Shown: positions 16,265-25,576 of the stretch, in pieces
How positions within the stretch are numbered: the first letter of the stretch is position 1
How the letters are laid out: each line of letters begins with the position of its first letter
Source of the DNA: an uncultured Eubacteriales bacterium
GTDB taxonomy: Bacteria > Bacillota > Clostridia > Oscillospirales > CAG-382
Direction: 5' to 3'
NCBI GenBank assembly: GCA_934502885.1
Contig: CAKSUT010000016.1
Location: 1-56,645 of the forward strand
Length of the DNA: 56,645 bases
Program-made: the position numbers and the translations under genes
Notes under the pieces: generated by a model
Seen by the model: only the letters and a program-made list of their open reading frames with translations
What the model was told of the DNA's origin: nothing
Database searches by the model: none

Positions 16265-18019
16265 ATGAATATCACAAGTCTGTTTGTGCTGTGCGGAGGA
16301 TTGGCATTCTTCCTCTACGGTATGCACGTCATGTCCTCCGGACTCGAAAAGGTTGCGGGAAGCAAGCTTGAAGGAATGCTCAAAAAGATGACCTCAAACC
16401 CGTTCAAAAGCTTGCTTTTGGGTATGGGAATTACGGTTGCAATACAGTCGTCGTCGGCAATGACCGTTATGCTTGTCGGTCTTGTAAACTCCGGCATAAT
16501 GCAGCTCGGACAGACCATCGGCGTTATCATGGGTTCAAACATCGGAACGACTCTCACGGCGTGGATTCTTTCCCTTTCGGGAATTGAGGCACAGCCCGAT
16601 TCTATTATAAATTTACTTAAGCCCGAGAATTTTTCCCCGGTTCTTGCTCTTATAGGAGTTATATTCATTCTCGGCAAAAACACGCGCAGAAAGAATATCG
16701 GAAGCATCCTTGTCGGCTTTGCGGTTCTCATGAGCGGCATGGATTTAATGAAAAACGCGGTTGCACCGGTGACGGAAATACCGGAATTTCAGAACCTGCT
16801 TGTAATGTTTAACAATCCGCTTCTCGGCGTTGCCGTCGGCGCGATATTTACAGGTATCATTCAGTCTTCCGCGGCGTCGGTCGGTATACTTCAGGCGTTC
16901 GCTCAGACGGGAAGCATTACATACGGCATGGCTATACCGATAATCATGGGTCAGAATATCGGTACGTGTGTAACGGCACTTCTTTCGTCGATAGGAGTTA
17001 ACAAAAACGCAAAACGAGTTGCGGTCGTACACATATTGTTTAACATAATAGGCACGGTGATTTTCCTTGTTGTGTTCTACGGCCTCGGTATGATTATCAA
17101 TTTCGCTTTTCTCGATTTTAAGATTGACATGACGGGAATAGCTCTTGTACACAGCATTTTCAATATAGCGTCCACATTAATTCTACTCCCGGCGTCGAAG
17201 CTTCTCGAGAAGGCGGCAATGACCATAATCAAGGACACCGACGCAGACAAGAGCGAAAAGTATGCTCTCATCGACGAGCGTCTTCTTGCCACACCTTCGG
17301 TTGCTATAAACGAGTGCTTCTCTATCACCGTCGATATGGCAAACAAGGCGAAAACCGCAATCACGGACGTCATAGGTCTTTTGACGCACTACGACGAAAA
17401 GACAGCCGCAAAGATTCTCGAACTTGAAGACGAAATAGACATATACGAAGACAGACTCGGCACTGTACTTGTCAAAATATCGAGCCGTTCGCTGTCTTAC
17501 AGCGACAGCCACCGTGTATCCACTCTTCTCCACACGATAGGCGATTTTGAGAGAATAAGCGACCATGCGGTAAATCTTCTTGGAGTTGCACAAGAAATAA
17601 ACGAGAAGAAGATCAATTTCTCGAACGAGGCGAAGAAAGAGCTTACGGTTCTTACGAACGCTCTTCTCGAAATTCTCAACAACACCGTCGCGGCGTTCGC
17701 CCATGACGATCTTGAAAGCGCTTCCCTCGTGGAGCCTCTCGAACAGGTTATCGACCGTCTTATCGCCGAAATAAAAACAAACCACGTAACACGTCTGAAA
17801 AACGGCAACTGCACCATAGAGCTTGGTTTTGTGCTTGCGGATCTGCTCACGAATTACGAGAGAGTTTCCGACCACTGCTCGAATATCGCGGTTGCGATGA
17901 TTGAGGTTGAAAAGAACAAATTCAACACGCACGAATATCTCAGCGGAATCAAAAACGACGGCGATAAAGACTTTGAAGAAGCCTACAGCAACTTTGCGAA
18001 GAAGTACGCAATTGATTAA
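16265..18019 (+). CDS. Na/Pi cotransporter family protein with PhoU-like domain
   Basis: The 584-residue protein is a NptA/YjbB-type sodium-phosphate symporter. Two inverted membrane repeats carry the signature QSSSAMTVMLVGLVNSG near residue 62 and IIQSSAASVGILQAFAQTG near residue 200, each followed by GSNIGTT or GQNIGTC. About eight helices fill residues 3-320. The C-terminal 220 residues are helical and resemble PhoU, with acidic, metal-type clusters (ELEDEIDIYEDRL, FERISDHAVNL, YERVSDHCSNI). ATG 16265 follows an AAAGGTG site; a start 17 codons earlier has none. It probably imports phosphate with sodium; export of phosphate is known for YjbB and cannot be excluded. Confidence 0.9.
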   Translation: MNITSLFVLCGGLAFFLYGMHVMSSGLEKVAGSKLEGMLKKMTSNPFKSLLLGMGITVAIQSSSAMTVMLVGLVNSGIMQLGQTIGVIMGSNIGTTLTAWILSLSGIEAQPDSIINLLKPENFSPVLALIGVIFILGKNTRRKNIGSILVGFAVLMSGMDLMKNAVAPVTEIPEFQNLLVMFNNPLLGVAVGAIFTGIIQSSAASVGILQAFAQTGSITYGMAIPIIMGQNIGTCVTALLSSIGVNKNAKRVAVVHILFNIIGTVIFLVVFYGLGMIINFAFLDFKIDMTGIALVHSIFNIASTLILLPASKLLEKAAMTIIKDTDADKSEKYALIDERLLATPSVAINECFSITVDMANKAKTAITDVIGLLTHYDEKTAAKILELEDEIDIYEDRLGTVLVKISSRSLSYSDSHRVSTLLHTIGDFERISDHAVNLLGVAQEINEKKINFSNEAKKELTVLTNALLEILNNTVAAFAHDDLESASLVEPLEQVIDRLIAEIKTNHVTRLKNGNCTIELGFVLADLLTNYERVSDHCSNIAVAMIEVEKNKFNTHEYLSGIKNDGDKDFEEAYSNFAKKYAID

Positions 18020-18026
18020 GTATTCA

Positions 18027-18062
18027 ATCGGGGACGGTTTAACAACATCCCCGATATATTTT
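18027..18062 (+). terminator. Weak terminator or attenuating hairpin between the cotransporter and aldolase genes
   Basis: ATCGGGGA and TCCCCGAT form an eight-base perfect stem with a 13-base loop, followed by an AT-rich ATATTTTATT tail. The next gene starts 17 bases on and has no clear promoter of its own, so read-through is likely. Confidence 0.5.
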
Positions 18063-18079
18063 ATTCTCGGAGGTACATT

Positions 18080-19129
18080 ATGAAAAAATACGGTTTTATG
18101 TGTGACTACCTTGAGGGCTGTCACCCTGCATTGTTAAAAGCGCTCACGGAAACAAATCTTGTGCAGACACCGGGTTACGGCGAAGACAGATATTGCCATG
18201 AAGCACGTGAGCTCATAAAGAAGCGCATAGGCTGTCCCGACTCCGACGTTCACTTTCTCGTCGGAGGAACACAGGCAAATCTCATTGTTATTACGTCGAT
18301 ACTCCGACCTCATCAGGGAGTGCTTTGCGTAGATGACGGTCACATTAACGTACACGAAACGGGAGCGATTGAGGCGTGCGGTCACAAGGTGCTTGCGCTC
18401 TCCCCCACACTTCCGAACGGAACGTTCTGCGCTTCAAACATTGAAGATGCGGTTCGCGGTCACTTTGACGATCCCACGAATGAACACATGGTACAGCCCG
18501 GAATGGTTTACATATCGTTTCCCACTGAAAACGGCGAGATTTATACCAAGAAACAATTTGAGGACATATATGCGGTGTGCCGCAAATATTCGCTTCCGCT
18601 ATTCATCGACGGCGCACGACTCGGCTACGGTCTCATGTGCGCGGAATGCGATATCACGATAGAAGAACTTGCAAAGCTATGCGACGTATTCTACATCGGA
18701 GGAACAAAGTGCGGTGCGCTTTTCGGCGAGGCTGTCGTAATAACCAACGACGCGCTGAAGAAAGATTTCAGGTACATTATTAAGCAAAAAGGCGGAATGC
18801 TTGCGAAAGGACGGCTTCTCGGAATACAGTTTAAGGAGCTTTTCACAGACGATCTCTACTTTGAGATATGCCGCCGCGGCGTTGAGAAAGCAATTGAGAT
18901 ACGCCGTGCGTTTGAGAATAAAGGCGTGGAAATGTGCGGCACTTCGCCGACAAATCAACAGTTCCCGATTTTGACAGATGCGCAGATTGAGTATCTCTCG
19001 AAAGACTTCGACTTTGAAGTTTGGGACAAACGCGGCGACAAGCACAGAGTCCGTTTCTGCACGTCGTGGGCTACGACTGACGAGACAGTGGCTTCTCTTG
19101 TAAAAGCTATCGGAAATATGCCGATGTGA
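18080..19129 (+). CDS. PLP-dependent threonine aldolase/beta-eliminating lyase family enzyme
   Basis: The 349-residue enzyme belongs to the low-specificity threonine aldolase family, which splits threonine or allo-threonine into glycine and acetaldehyde using PLP. Visible marks are GYGEDRYCHEARELIKKRIG near residue 34, LVGGTQANLIVI near 58, HINVHETGAIEACGHKV near 93, DGARLGYGL near 180, and the PLP lysine in FYIGGTKCGALFGEA near 208. The length is usual. It starts behind CGGAGG and ends 12 bases before a strong shared terminator. Amino-acid aldolases and tyrosine or tryptophan lyases are relatives, so the exact substrate is open. Confidence 0.87.
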   Translation: MKKYGFMCDYLEGCHPALLKALTETNLVQTPGYGEDRYCHEARELIKKRIGCPDSDVHFLVGGTQANLIVITSILRPHQGVLCVDDGHINVHETGAIEACGHKVLALSPTLPNGTFCASNIEDAVRGHFDDPTNEHMVQPGMVYISFPTENGEIYTKKQFEDIYAVCRKYSLPLFIDGARLGYGLMCAECDITIEELAKLCDVFYIGGTKCGALFGEAVVITNDALKKDFRYIIKQKGGMLAKGRLLGIQFKELFTDDLYFEICRRGVEKAIEIRRAFENKGVEMCGTSPTNQQFPILTDAQIEYLSKDFDFEVWDKRGDKHRVRFCTSWATTDETVASLVKAIGNMPM

Positions 19130-19140
19130 CATTATAAAAT

Positions 19141-19180
19141 AAAAATCCCGTTCGATCGAAAGGATCGAACGGGATTTTTT
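19141..19180. terminator. Bidirectional terminator between convergent transcripts
   Basis: AAAAATCCCGTTCGATC and GATCGAACGGGATTTTT form a perfect 17-base palindrome around GAAAG, with T runs on both strands. It ends the aldolase transcript on the plus strand and the ten-gene operon on the minus strand. Confidence 0.95.
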
Positions 19181-19194
19181 CGGATGCGCGGCAC

Positions 19195-22100
19195 TTATAT
19201 GACGTCCCAACCGTCATCCTTATCTTTTTTTCTTTGCTTTTCAAGCTTTTTGCGGAGCTTGAGCCTCTTCTTTGCGTCACCGTCCGAAGTCTTGGAAGCT
19301 TTCACTTTGACCTCTTCGGTTGTTTCTTTCGAAGATATATCTTTGGGTTCGGTCTTCGATTCGCTTGGCTTGCCGTCAGCACCGGATTTCTCGGCGACAG
19401 GTTCTGCCGCCTCCGTCTTCACATCAGTTTTCTTCTCATCTTTGACCTTCTCCGCATTTCTTTCCGCGTGAACTTTAACCGACTCTTTCGCGGCAACGCT
19501 GCCAACGTCGGCACTCTTTTCGTGGGCGGTTTTGGCAGATGGTTTATTTTCGTCTTTTGCCGTAACACGTCTTGACTTTGATATTATTGCCTTTTCACCA
19601 ACGGTCTTGCTCTCGGCGTCTATGCGTTCAAGCTCCTTTTCGATTGAAATTACACCCATGAGGCTGTTTCTTATTTCGCTGAAAATCGGAACAAGAAGTG
19701 CGCAGATGCACGAAAGTACGAGTGTAAGAAAGCCTATTCTGAAAATCATGAAATCTGCGGCAAACGACACCGGCGAATAAGCAAGGAAAAGCCACAGAAT
19801 AAACGCCGCCTCAGCACAGAACACTGCGGCAAGTGCCGGAGGAACTCCGACGCACTCTTCTGCACTCTCGGGCGAAAGTGCGCGGACAAACACAGACTTC
19901 ATAGCTATAAGCACAGTACTCAGTGAAAGCGTGATAAACACCGCAAATCCTGCCGACGCGGAGTCAGACTCAAAGACGAAGGCGCACAGCATCGAAAGAA
20001 GCGTATAGCACGCCGTTATCACTGAAATAAATGCTGTATTTTTAAGCGACTTCACCGGAACGGCACTGTCAATGAATGCTTTCGGCAGATGTCTGAGAAG
20101 CAGTTTCGGCGAGAACCCCGCAAAGACAAGCGCAAACGTACACGCCGGTATTACCGCAAACAAAAGAAGCGAGAGAAGCGGTGCGGATACGGGGGGCGCC
20201 GCCTCCATACTGCCGTAAGGATTTATGAAAGTACCCATGCAAACGCCGACAAAGCACAGAGAAAGTGCGGATATCGCCGAAACAAGCGCCACGGCACAGT
20301 ACTTTACGGCATATGACAGAGATTTAAGTATTTTTCTGCATCCGGATATTGCAAAGAACACCGACGAAAAGCCCTCACGCGCGCAGTTGATATCCGCCAT
20401 TGCCTTAAGCGTAGGTGCGGCATTGCCGGAGGTTATTACGACGTCGCCCTCAACGGCATACTTTATATCGCGCAGGCTGTCGGCGCACACCGCTGTTATC
20501 TCGGAACGGTTTCTGTACGCGGCGATAACCGCACGCTTCTGTGAGTCGGAAAGTCCGGCAAGTATCTTATACTTATCGATATTGTTAAAGAACGCGTCGT
20601 CGCTCATGCCGGCAAGCTCAAAGCCTTCAACCGCTTTTTCACCGTATGAGGCTATGCCTATTCTTCTTGCGCTCTCCTCTATTCCTGCCGAAATATCCGG
20701 GGTAAACATGACAGGCGATATTCCGAGACGTCTGCATTCGGCAATGGGCGCCGCGCTGTCATCACAGAAATTCACTTTATAGATTATGACGCCGAGAAGT
20801 GTGTAGCCAACCGCATCTCCCTCTTTTGCGGCATTTGCATTAGGCGCAGTGCGCTTTATCGCAACTGCGGTCGCAATGTGAGAGTCGTCAGCCTCGGCGG
20901 TCAGAGACGCCTGCATGAGATAGTCGCACGCCTCGGTGTCTATGGGGACTATACCGTTTCCGGAGTCAAAGTAAGAACACTTGGGAAGAATGCTTTTAAG
21001 GCTTCCCTTGATAATCGAAAGCTCGTTTTTCCCGTGAAGCGTCACACCCTCGAGAACTCCGTCGGGAGAACGCTTCTCGCTCTTTCCCGAAAGATACTTT
21101 TCAAGACCTCTTTCGCTCGAAATGCCGACCTTTACCGCAAACTCAAAATTTGCAAAGTCCGCCGGTTCTCCGCTGTATGTAACTTTTCCGGAGTTTTTCT
21201 TGCTTTTCACGTCGGACACATAGCACGCACACCCGACAATTTCCGCAAGCTCGTTCTTGTAATAGGAGCTTGCCTCGAAGCTCCTTCTGCCTATAAGAAC
21301 TCTCTCGGGAGAAACGGACTTCACTCTGTAGACGGACTTCTTTTTGCAGAAAATGCTCTCAGCCGCGCAGAGCTTTTCCGCGCTCTGCAATGATTTCACG
21401 GAGACGCCGTTTTTCGACATTTCGTATGCGCCGATACAGAAAGCAGTCTCTCCCACAAGGTCGCAGACCGTGCCGAACGGAAAAGCCATAACAAGAGACG
21501 CAAACAAAAAGGTATCGTAAACGCTTGCTCCGCTGAACACTCCGACCGCAAACAGTACTGCCGCTGCCGTTATTTCAAAGAGTGATATCACCGCCGAAAG
21601 ACCATCGCGGTTATTTGAGAGAAACTTTCCTTCTCTCAAAAGCATTTCGGATTCGCTCTCTTTTGCTGACATTCCCGAAAGGTTAAAACGCTTCAGAAAA
21701 GGAAGCATCGACGGAGTTTTGGAGAGCATTTCGGATTCTCTGCCTTCGATAATCGGTCTTTGGAGTATTACCATCGCCTCATCGAGGGTAAGCTCGGGGT
21801 TTATAACCACGCCTATACCGCGCCCGGAGGTGACGACCGAGCCTTTGAAAACACAGTTCTTCCAGAGACGTTCGGGAAGCTTTACGTCGGTGCGCGTGAT
21901 AACCTCGGCATTCTTCGCAACGGGTCTGTATTTACGGCGAAGATTATCCGAGAAAAGCTCCATAACATAGAGATTTTCACTGCTTACAAGCCTTATATCG
22001 CACGGGACTATGTCCCTGTCCGAAAGGACAACGACGTCACCCGGGACAAGCATATCATGTGGAACGACAGTGAGAATACCGTGTCTTATGACTTTAACCT

Positions 22101-22461
22101 CGCTTGCGGCACTGCGCCCGGTGAGCTTATCGGAGAGCATCGGCAGGAAGAACTTCAGAAGAGAAGCGATTGCCGTAAACAGCGCAAGAACCGTGCAGGC
22201 AATTCCGCAGCCGGAGTCCTCTCCGAAAAATATGCCGAGAAAGCACACACACAGCGCAAGCGTTAACGGAATATACGAAAGCACTTCTCCGAAACAGCCG
22301 AGGAGTCTTTTAATCGGTGCTATTCTCCCCTTTGCGGCGTCGGCAGCTTTTCCTCTCATCGTCGCTCTTGCAAGTGCGCCGGCGTTTGACAGCCCCTTTG
22401 AGAGACGCACGCGCAAAAGCTTCTCAAGCTCGGCGTTTGTGAAAGAATACCAGTTAATCAT
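19195..22461 (-). CDS. Catalytically degenerate P-type ATPase-like membrane protein
   Basis: The 1088-residue protein follows the layout of a P2-type cation pump. Numbering here is from a TTG seven codons upstream of ATG 22461: helices near 66-113 and 296-350, six more at 725-935, an actuator domain (LVPGDVVVLSDRDIVPCDIRLV at 145-166; VFKGSVVTSGRGIGVV at 211-226) and a HAD-like domain at 360-720. Every catalytic motif is lost. The DKTGTLT site reads KKKSVYR (380-386), so the phosphorylated aspartate is a lysine. TGES is FSDN, PEGL is PFGT, TGD is TPD (594-596) and GDGVND is ADSLRD (667-672). About 135 C-terminal residues are a Lys/Glu/Ala-rich charged tail. The frame is intact, so it is a retained pseudoenzyme rather than a decayed gene. 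It is last in the operon, 43 bases after the Clp gene stop. Confidence 0.85.
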   Translation of the reverse strand: MINWYSFTNAELEKLLRVRLSKGLSNAGALARATMRGKAADAAKGRIAPIKRLLGCFGEVLSYIPLTLALCVCFLGIFFGEDSGCGIACTVLALFTAIASLLKFFLPMLSDKLTGRSAASEVKVIRHGILTVVPHDMLVPGDVVVLSDRDIVPCDIRLVSSENLYVMELFSDNLRRKYRPVAKNAEVITRTDVKLPERLWKNCVFKGSVVTSGRGIGVVINPELTLDEAMVILQRPIIEGRESEMLSKTPSMLPFLKRFNLSGMSAKESESEMLLREGKFLSNNRDGLSAVISLFEITAAAVLFAVGVFSGASVYDTFLFASLVMAFPFGTVCDLVGETAFCIGAYEMSKNGVSVKSLQSAEKLCAAESIFCKKKSVYRVKSVSPERVLIGRRSFEASSYYKNELAEIVGCACYVSDVKSKKNSGKVTYSGEPADFANFEFAVKVGISSERGLEKYLSGKSEKRSPDGVLEGVTLHGKNELSIIKGSLKSILPKCSYFDSGNGIVPIDTEACDYLMQASLTAEADDSHIATAVAIKRTAPNANAAKEGDAVGYTLLGVIIYKVNFCDDSAAPIAECRRLGISPVMFTPDISAGIEESARRIGIASYGEKAVEGFELAGMSDDAFFNNIDKYKILAGLSDSQKRAVIAAYRNRSEITAVCADSLRDIKYAVEGDVVITSGNAAPTLKAMADINCAREGFSSVFFAISGCRKILKSLSYAVKYCAVALVSAISALSLCFVGVCMGTFINPYGSMEAAPPVSAPLLSLLLFAVIPACTFALVFAGFSPKLLLRHLPKAFIDSAVPVKSLKNTAFISVITACYTLLSMLCAFVFESDSASAGFAVFITLSLSTVLIAMKSVFVRALSPESAEECVGVPPALAAVFCAEAAFILWLFLAYSPVSFAADFMIFRIGFLTLVLSCICALLVPIFSEIRNSLMGVISIEKELERIDAESKTVGEKAIISKSRRVTAKDENKPSAKTAHEKSADVGSVAAKESVKVHAERNAEKVKDEKKTDVKTEAAEPVAEKSGADGKPSESKTEPKDISSKETTEEVKVKASKTSDGDAKKRLKLRKKLEKQRKKDKDDGWDVI

Positions 22462-22504
22462 TTGCGAACATTCCTTTTTCAATCACGAATTTTTGAGTGG
22501 AAAA

Positions 22505-24808
22505 TCACTTGCGAATGCAGAGCGCACCGTCTTCAAGTTCGAGTTTCAGATTCTCGAGCTTTTCGTTGTACGACGCTATCACAATCTCCGCTATTCTGTC
22601 CTCAACCTCTGTCTGAATAAATCTGCGAAGGTTTCTCGCGCCGTACTTTACGCTGTACGACTTATCGGCAATAAAGCCGAGAGCTTCGTCGGAATAGGAA
22701 AACGCAATGCCCTTTTCGGCAAGGGACTTTCTGAGGTCGCCGAGCATTATGGCGGCAATCGACTTGAAATCCTCCTTCGAGAGTCTGCGGAAGAAGATTA
22801 TTTCGTCTATTCTGTTGATAAACTCCGGACGGAGGAATGCATTGAGAGCGTTCATTATTCTCTCCTCTGAGATATTCTCCTCGGTCTTTGAGAAGCCGGC
22901 GGCGTTCATTCCGGTGCTTGAACCGGCGTTTGTCGTGAGTACAAGCATTGTGTTTTCAAAGTTTACGACCTTGCCGTGTGCGTCGGTGATGCGGCCGTCG
23001 TCAAGTATCTGAAGAAGAATGTTGAGAACATCCGGATGCGCTTTCTCTATTTCGTCAAAGAGAACGACGGAATACGGACGTCTGCGTATTTTCTCGGTGA
23101 GCTGACCGGCTTCGTCATAGCCGACGTATCCGGGAGGTGCGCCGATAATTCTCGAAACGGAATGCTTTTCCATAAATTCGGACATATCGAGTCTTATAAG
23201 CGACTCGGGAGAATCGAAAAGATCTGCGGCAAGAGTCTTTACAAGCTCGGTTTTTCCGACACCCGTGGGACCTGCGAATATAAACGACACCGGCTTCTTT
23301 TTCGCGGCAATTCCGGCGCGTGAGCGTTTTATTGCCTTTGCCACCGCGGCGACCGCCTTATCCTGACCGATAATGCGGGTTTTTAGGCGCTCTTCAAGTT
23401 TGTCTATACGTATAAACTCGTTTTCGTTTATCGTGCTTGCCGGTATTCCCGTCCAGATTTCTATGACTCTCGCAAGATGCTCCGGACGAAGCTCAACCTT
23501 ATCGCACTCGCCCTCAAGCTGTGCGCATTCGCTTTCAAGCGCAAGCTGTTTTGCCTTGAGCTCCGCCATGATTCTGAACCGTTCCTCGTCGGGAAGCTCG
23601 GTATTATTTTCGGCGGCACTGTGTTCCGACTTTACCTTTTCGAGTTCGTCGCGCTTTTCCGCGAGCTTTTCTATGCAGGAATCGTTAAGCGCAACAAACG
23701 ACGCCGCTTCATCAAGAAGGTCTATAGCCTTGTCGGGAAGATATCTGTCGGTGATGTAGCGTTCCGAAAGGGTTACGGTCTTTTCTATCGTTTCGTCGGG
23801 AATCTTTATACCGTGAAATTTTTCGTAGTACTTCTTTATGCCCTTGAGTATCTTCACGGTATCGGTAACGGACGGCTCTCTTATTATGACCGGCTGAAAT
23901 CTACGTTCGAGTGCGGCGTCCTTTTCGATATACTTTCTGTACTCCGCAAGCGTGGTTGCGCCGATAACCTGTATTTCGCCTCTCGAAAGAGCGGGCTTGA
24001 GAATGTTTGCGGCGTTCATGCCGCCCTCGGCGTCGCCGGCGGCGACTATGCTGTGAACCTCATCTATAACGAGGATTATGTTTCCGAGCTTCTTTACCTC
24101 TTCGATAAGTCCCTTCATGCGGTTCTCAAACTGACCTCTGAACTGAGTTCCGGCAACGATAGCCGTCATATCGACAAGGTAGACCTCTTTCGACTTGAGC
24201 TTGTGCGGAACATTCGCCGAAGCAATACGTAGTGCAAGAGCCTCCGCGACGGCGGTTTTTCCGACTCCGGGATCGCCTATCAGACAGGGATTGTTCTTCT
24301 GGCGTCTACAAAGAATCTGCATAATTCTTTCAAGCTCTGTTTCACGGCCGATAACCTCGTCTATTTCGCCGTTTGCGGCTTTCTTTGTAAGATTTACGCA
24401 GAATGCTTCGAGGTTCTTGCGTTTTTTTTCGTTTGCGGCGTTCTTTGCTTTCTTTTTAAGCTCCGCGTCGGAGTCGTTTGTCTGCTCCTCATTCTTGTTG
24501 CGCAGATTTTTGAAAAAATTCGCAACATCAAACGAGGGCGCACGTCCCTCATTACCGGGTTCGTCGCCGTCCGAGTCAGCATCAGGCGGCTGAATACCCA
24601 TTGCCGACATCATTTCCTCCGAAACATTGTTAAGGTCGTCTCCGTCAATCCCCATTTTCTGGAGAAAGTCGTCAACAGGTTTTATGCCGAGTTCACTCGC
24701 ACACTTGAGGCAAAGTCCCTCGGTGGTCGAATTTCCGCTGCCGTCGAGACGCTGTATAAACACAACGGCAACGTTCTTTTTACATCTTGAGCAAAGCTGT
24801 GTATTCAT
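22505..24808 (-). CDS. ClpE/ClpC-type AAA+ unfoldase with N-terminal zinc finger
   Basis: The 767-residue Clp ATPase unfolds proteins for ClpP. Two cysteine pairs, CSRC at residues 6-9 and CLKC at 33-36, form the zinc finger that marks ClpE, and the double N-terminal Clp-N repeat of ClpC is missing. Two AAA domains follow: Walker A GDPGVGKTAV with ILVIDEVHS, and GPTGVGKTEL with VVLFDEIEKAH. A helical middle region near residues 395-440 separates them. The loop near residue 640 has AGF where ClpC has VGF, the tripeptide that docks on ClpP, so degradation with ClpP is plausible. No clpP, ctsR or mcsAB is near. It begins 30 bases after cvpA and is followed by the ATPase-like pseudoenzyme. Confidence 0.92.
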   Translation of the reverse strand: MNTQLCSRCKKNVAVVFIQRLDGSGNSTTEGLCLKCASELGIKPVDDFLQKMGIDGDDLNNVSEEMMSAMGIQPPDADSDGDEPGNEGRAPSFDVANFFKNLRNKNEEQTNDSDAELKKKAKNAANEKKRKNLEAFCVNLTKKAANGEIDEVIGRETELERIMQILCRRQKNNPCLIGDPGVGKTAVAEALALRIASANVPHKLKSKEVYLVDMTAIVAGTQFRGQFENRMKGLIEEVKKLGNIILVIDEVHSIVAAGDAEGGMNAANILKPALSRGEIQVIGATTLAEYRKYIEKDAALERRFQPVIIREPSVTDTVKILKGIKKYYEKFHGIKIPDETIEKTVTLSERYITDRYLPDKAIDLLDEAASFVALNDSCIEKLAEKRDELEKVKSEHSAAENNTELPDEERFRIMAELKAKQLALESECAQLEGECDKVELRPEHLARVIEIWTGIPASTINENEFIRIDKLEERLKTRIIGQDKAVAAVAKAIKRSRAGIAAKKKPVSFIFAGPTGVGKTELVKTLAADLFDSPESLIRLDMSEFMEKHSVSRIIGAPPGYVGYDEAGQLTEKIRRRPYSVVLFDEIEKAHPDVLNILLQILDDGRITDAHGKVVNFENTMLVLTTNAGSSTGMNAAGFSKTEENISEERIMNALNAFLRPEFINRIDEIIFFRRLSKEDFKSIAAIMLGDLRKSLAEKGIAFSYSDEALGFIADKSYSVKYGARNLRRFIQTEVEDRIAEIVIASYNEKLENLKLELEDGALCIRK

Positions 24809-24838
24809 GAATTTACGTTATCCTCTCAATTATTTGTT

Positions 24839-25552
24839 TTATGCGCCGAACAAAAGGCTCATTCCGAACTCCGACAGCCTCTTGAAAAGGTATGTGTTCT
24901 GTACTGTTTCGGCGGTAATTCCTATATCTGTGGTTGAAATGTAAGGCATGAGTGCAGTAAGTATACAGCAGAAAATGAGCGCGTATATAACGCCGCCGCA
25001 GGCGCCGAGCAAAAGTCCGAAAACGCTGTTCACACCGCCGAGGCCTGCGACCTTTACCGTTCCCTCAAGCACCGCGCATATAATCCGCAGTGCAAGCGAT
25101 GCCGCGATAAACAAGAGAACGAAAGCGACTGCATACGCAAGCGAATCCGCCGCGGGCGCGAGAACATACTCCTTTATTCCGGCGCGTATATTCTCTTCAC
25201 CGGCACTTATAAGCGACGATATCTTTTCTCCGAGTTTGGAGAGCGTCACGCCGAGATCGGCAAGATAAGTAACAGAGCTTTCGGAAAGTGCGCCGTCAAG
25301 CGGCACGTCGCCCGTCACCGGGATATCCAAAACTATCTTATCCACCTTGCCGTAAAGATTATCGACAAAGCTCTTGAAAATGTCCATTGACGCGATAAAA
25401 GCGGAAAACGGTTTTGCGAAAACAAGCGCAGCAACGAACGATATTATCGTTCTGAACAGCCTGTATGCGGTTTTAACAAAGCCGTTTTTGTAGCCTACAA
25501 GCAAGCACAGCAGAATTATCGCAAGTGTCACTGCATCAAGAATCAAAGCCAC
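24839..25552 (-). CDS. CvpA family membrane protein
   Basis: The 237-residue protein has the CvpA pattern: a first helix with LVGYKNGFVKTAYRLFR, a second helix (FVAALVFAKPF), an extracytoplasmic region of about 75 residues, and a C-terminal helix pair with a Gly-rich stretch (GLGGVNSVFGLLLGACGG). CvpA proteins are linked to colicin V production and envelope stress; the biochemical role is not known. GTG 25552 is chosen because AGGAG lies seven bases upstream; a GTG five codons earlier overlaps that site. It sits mid-operon, 24 bases after the DUF5711 gene. Confidence 0.85.
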   Translation of the reverse strand: MALILDAVTLAIILLCLLVGYKNGFVKTAYRLFRTIISFVAALVFAKPFSAFIASMDIFKSFVDNLYGKVDKIVLDIPVTGDVPLDGALSESSVTYLADLGVTLSKLGEKISSLISAGEENIRAGIKEYVLAPAADSLAYAVAFVLLFIAASLALRIICAVLEGTVKVAGLGGVNSVFGLLLGACGGVIYALIFCCILTALMPYISTTDIGITAETVQNTYLFKRLSEFGMSLLFGA

Positions 25553-25576
25553 GGTATCACTCCTCACATAGATGTA

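Noticed and set aside
17183..18124. A 313-codon open frame opposite the Na/Pi cotransporter PhoU-like region
   Set aside because: The plus-strand protein has well-conserved motifs here; the antisense frame has none and no start signals.
21325..21345. Sequencing error or frameshift hiding the DKTGT motif of the P-type ATPase-like gene
   Set aside because: The two other frames at this site do not encode DKTGT, the frame is open for 1088 codons, and four other motifs far apart are altered as well.
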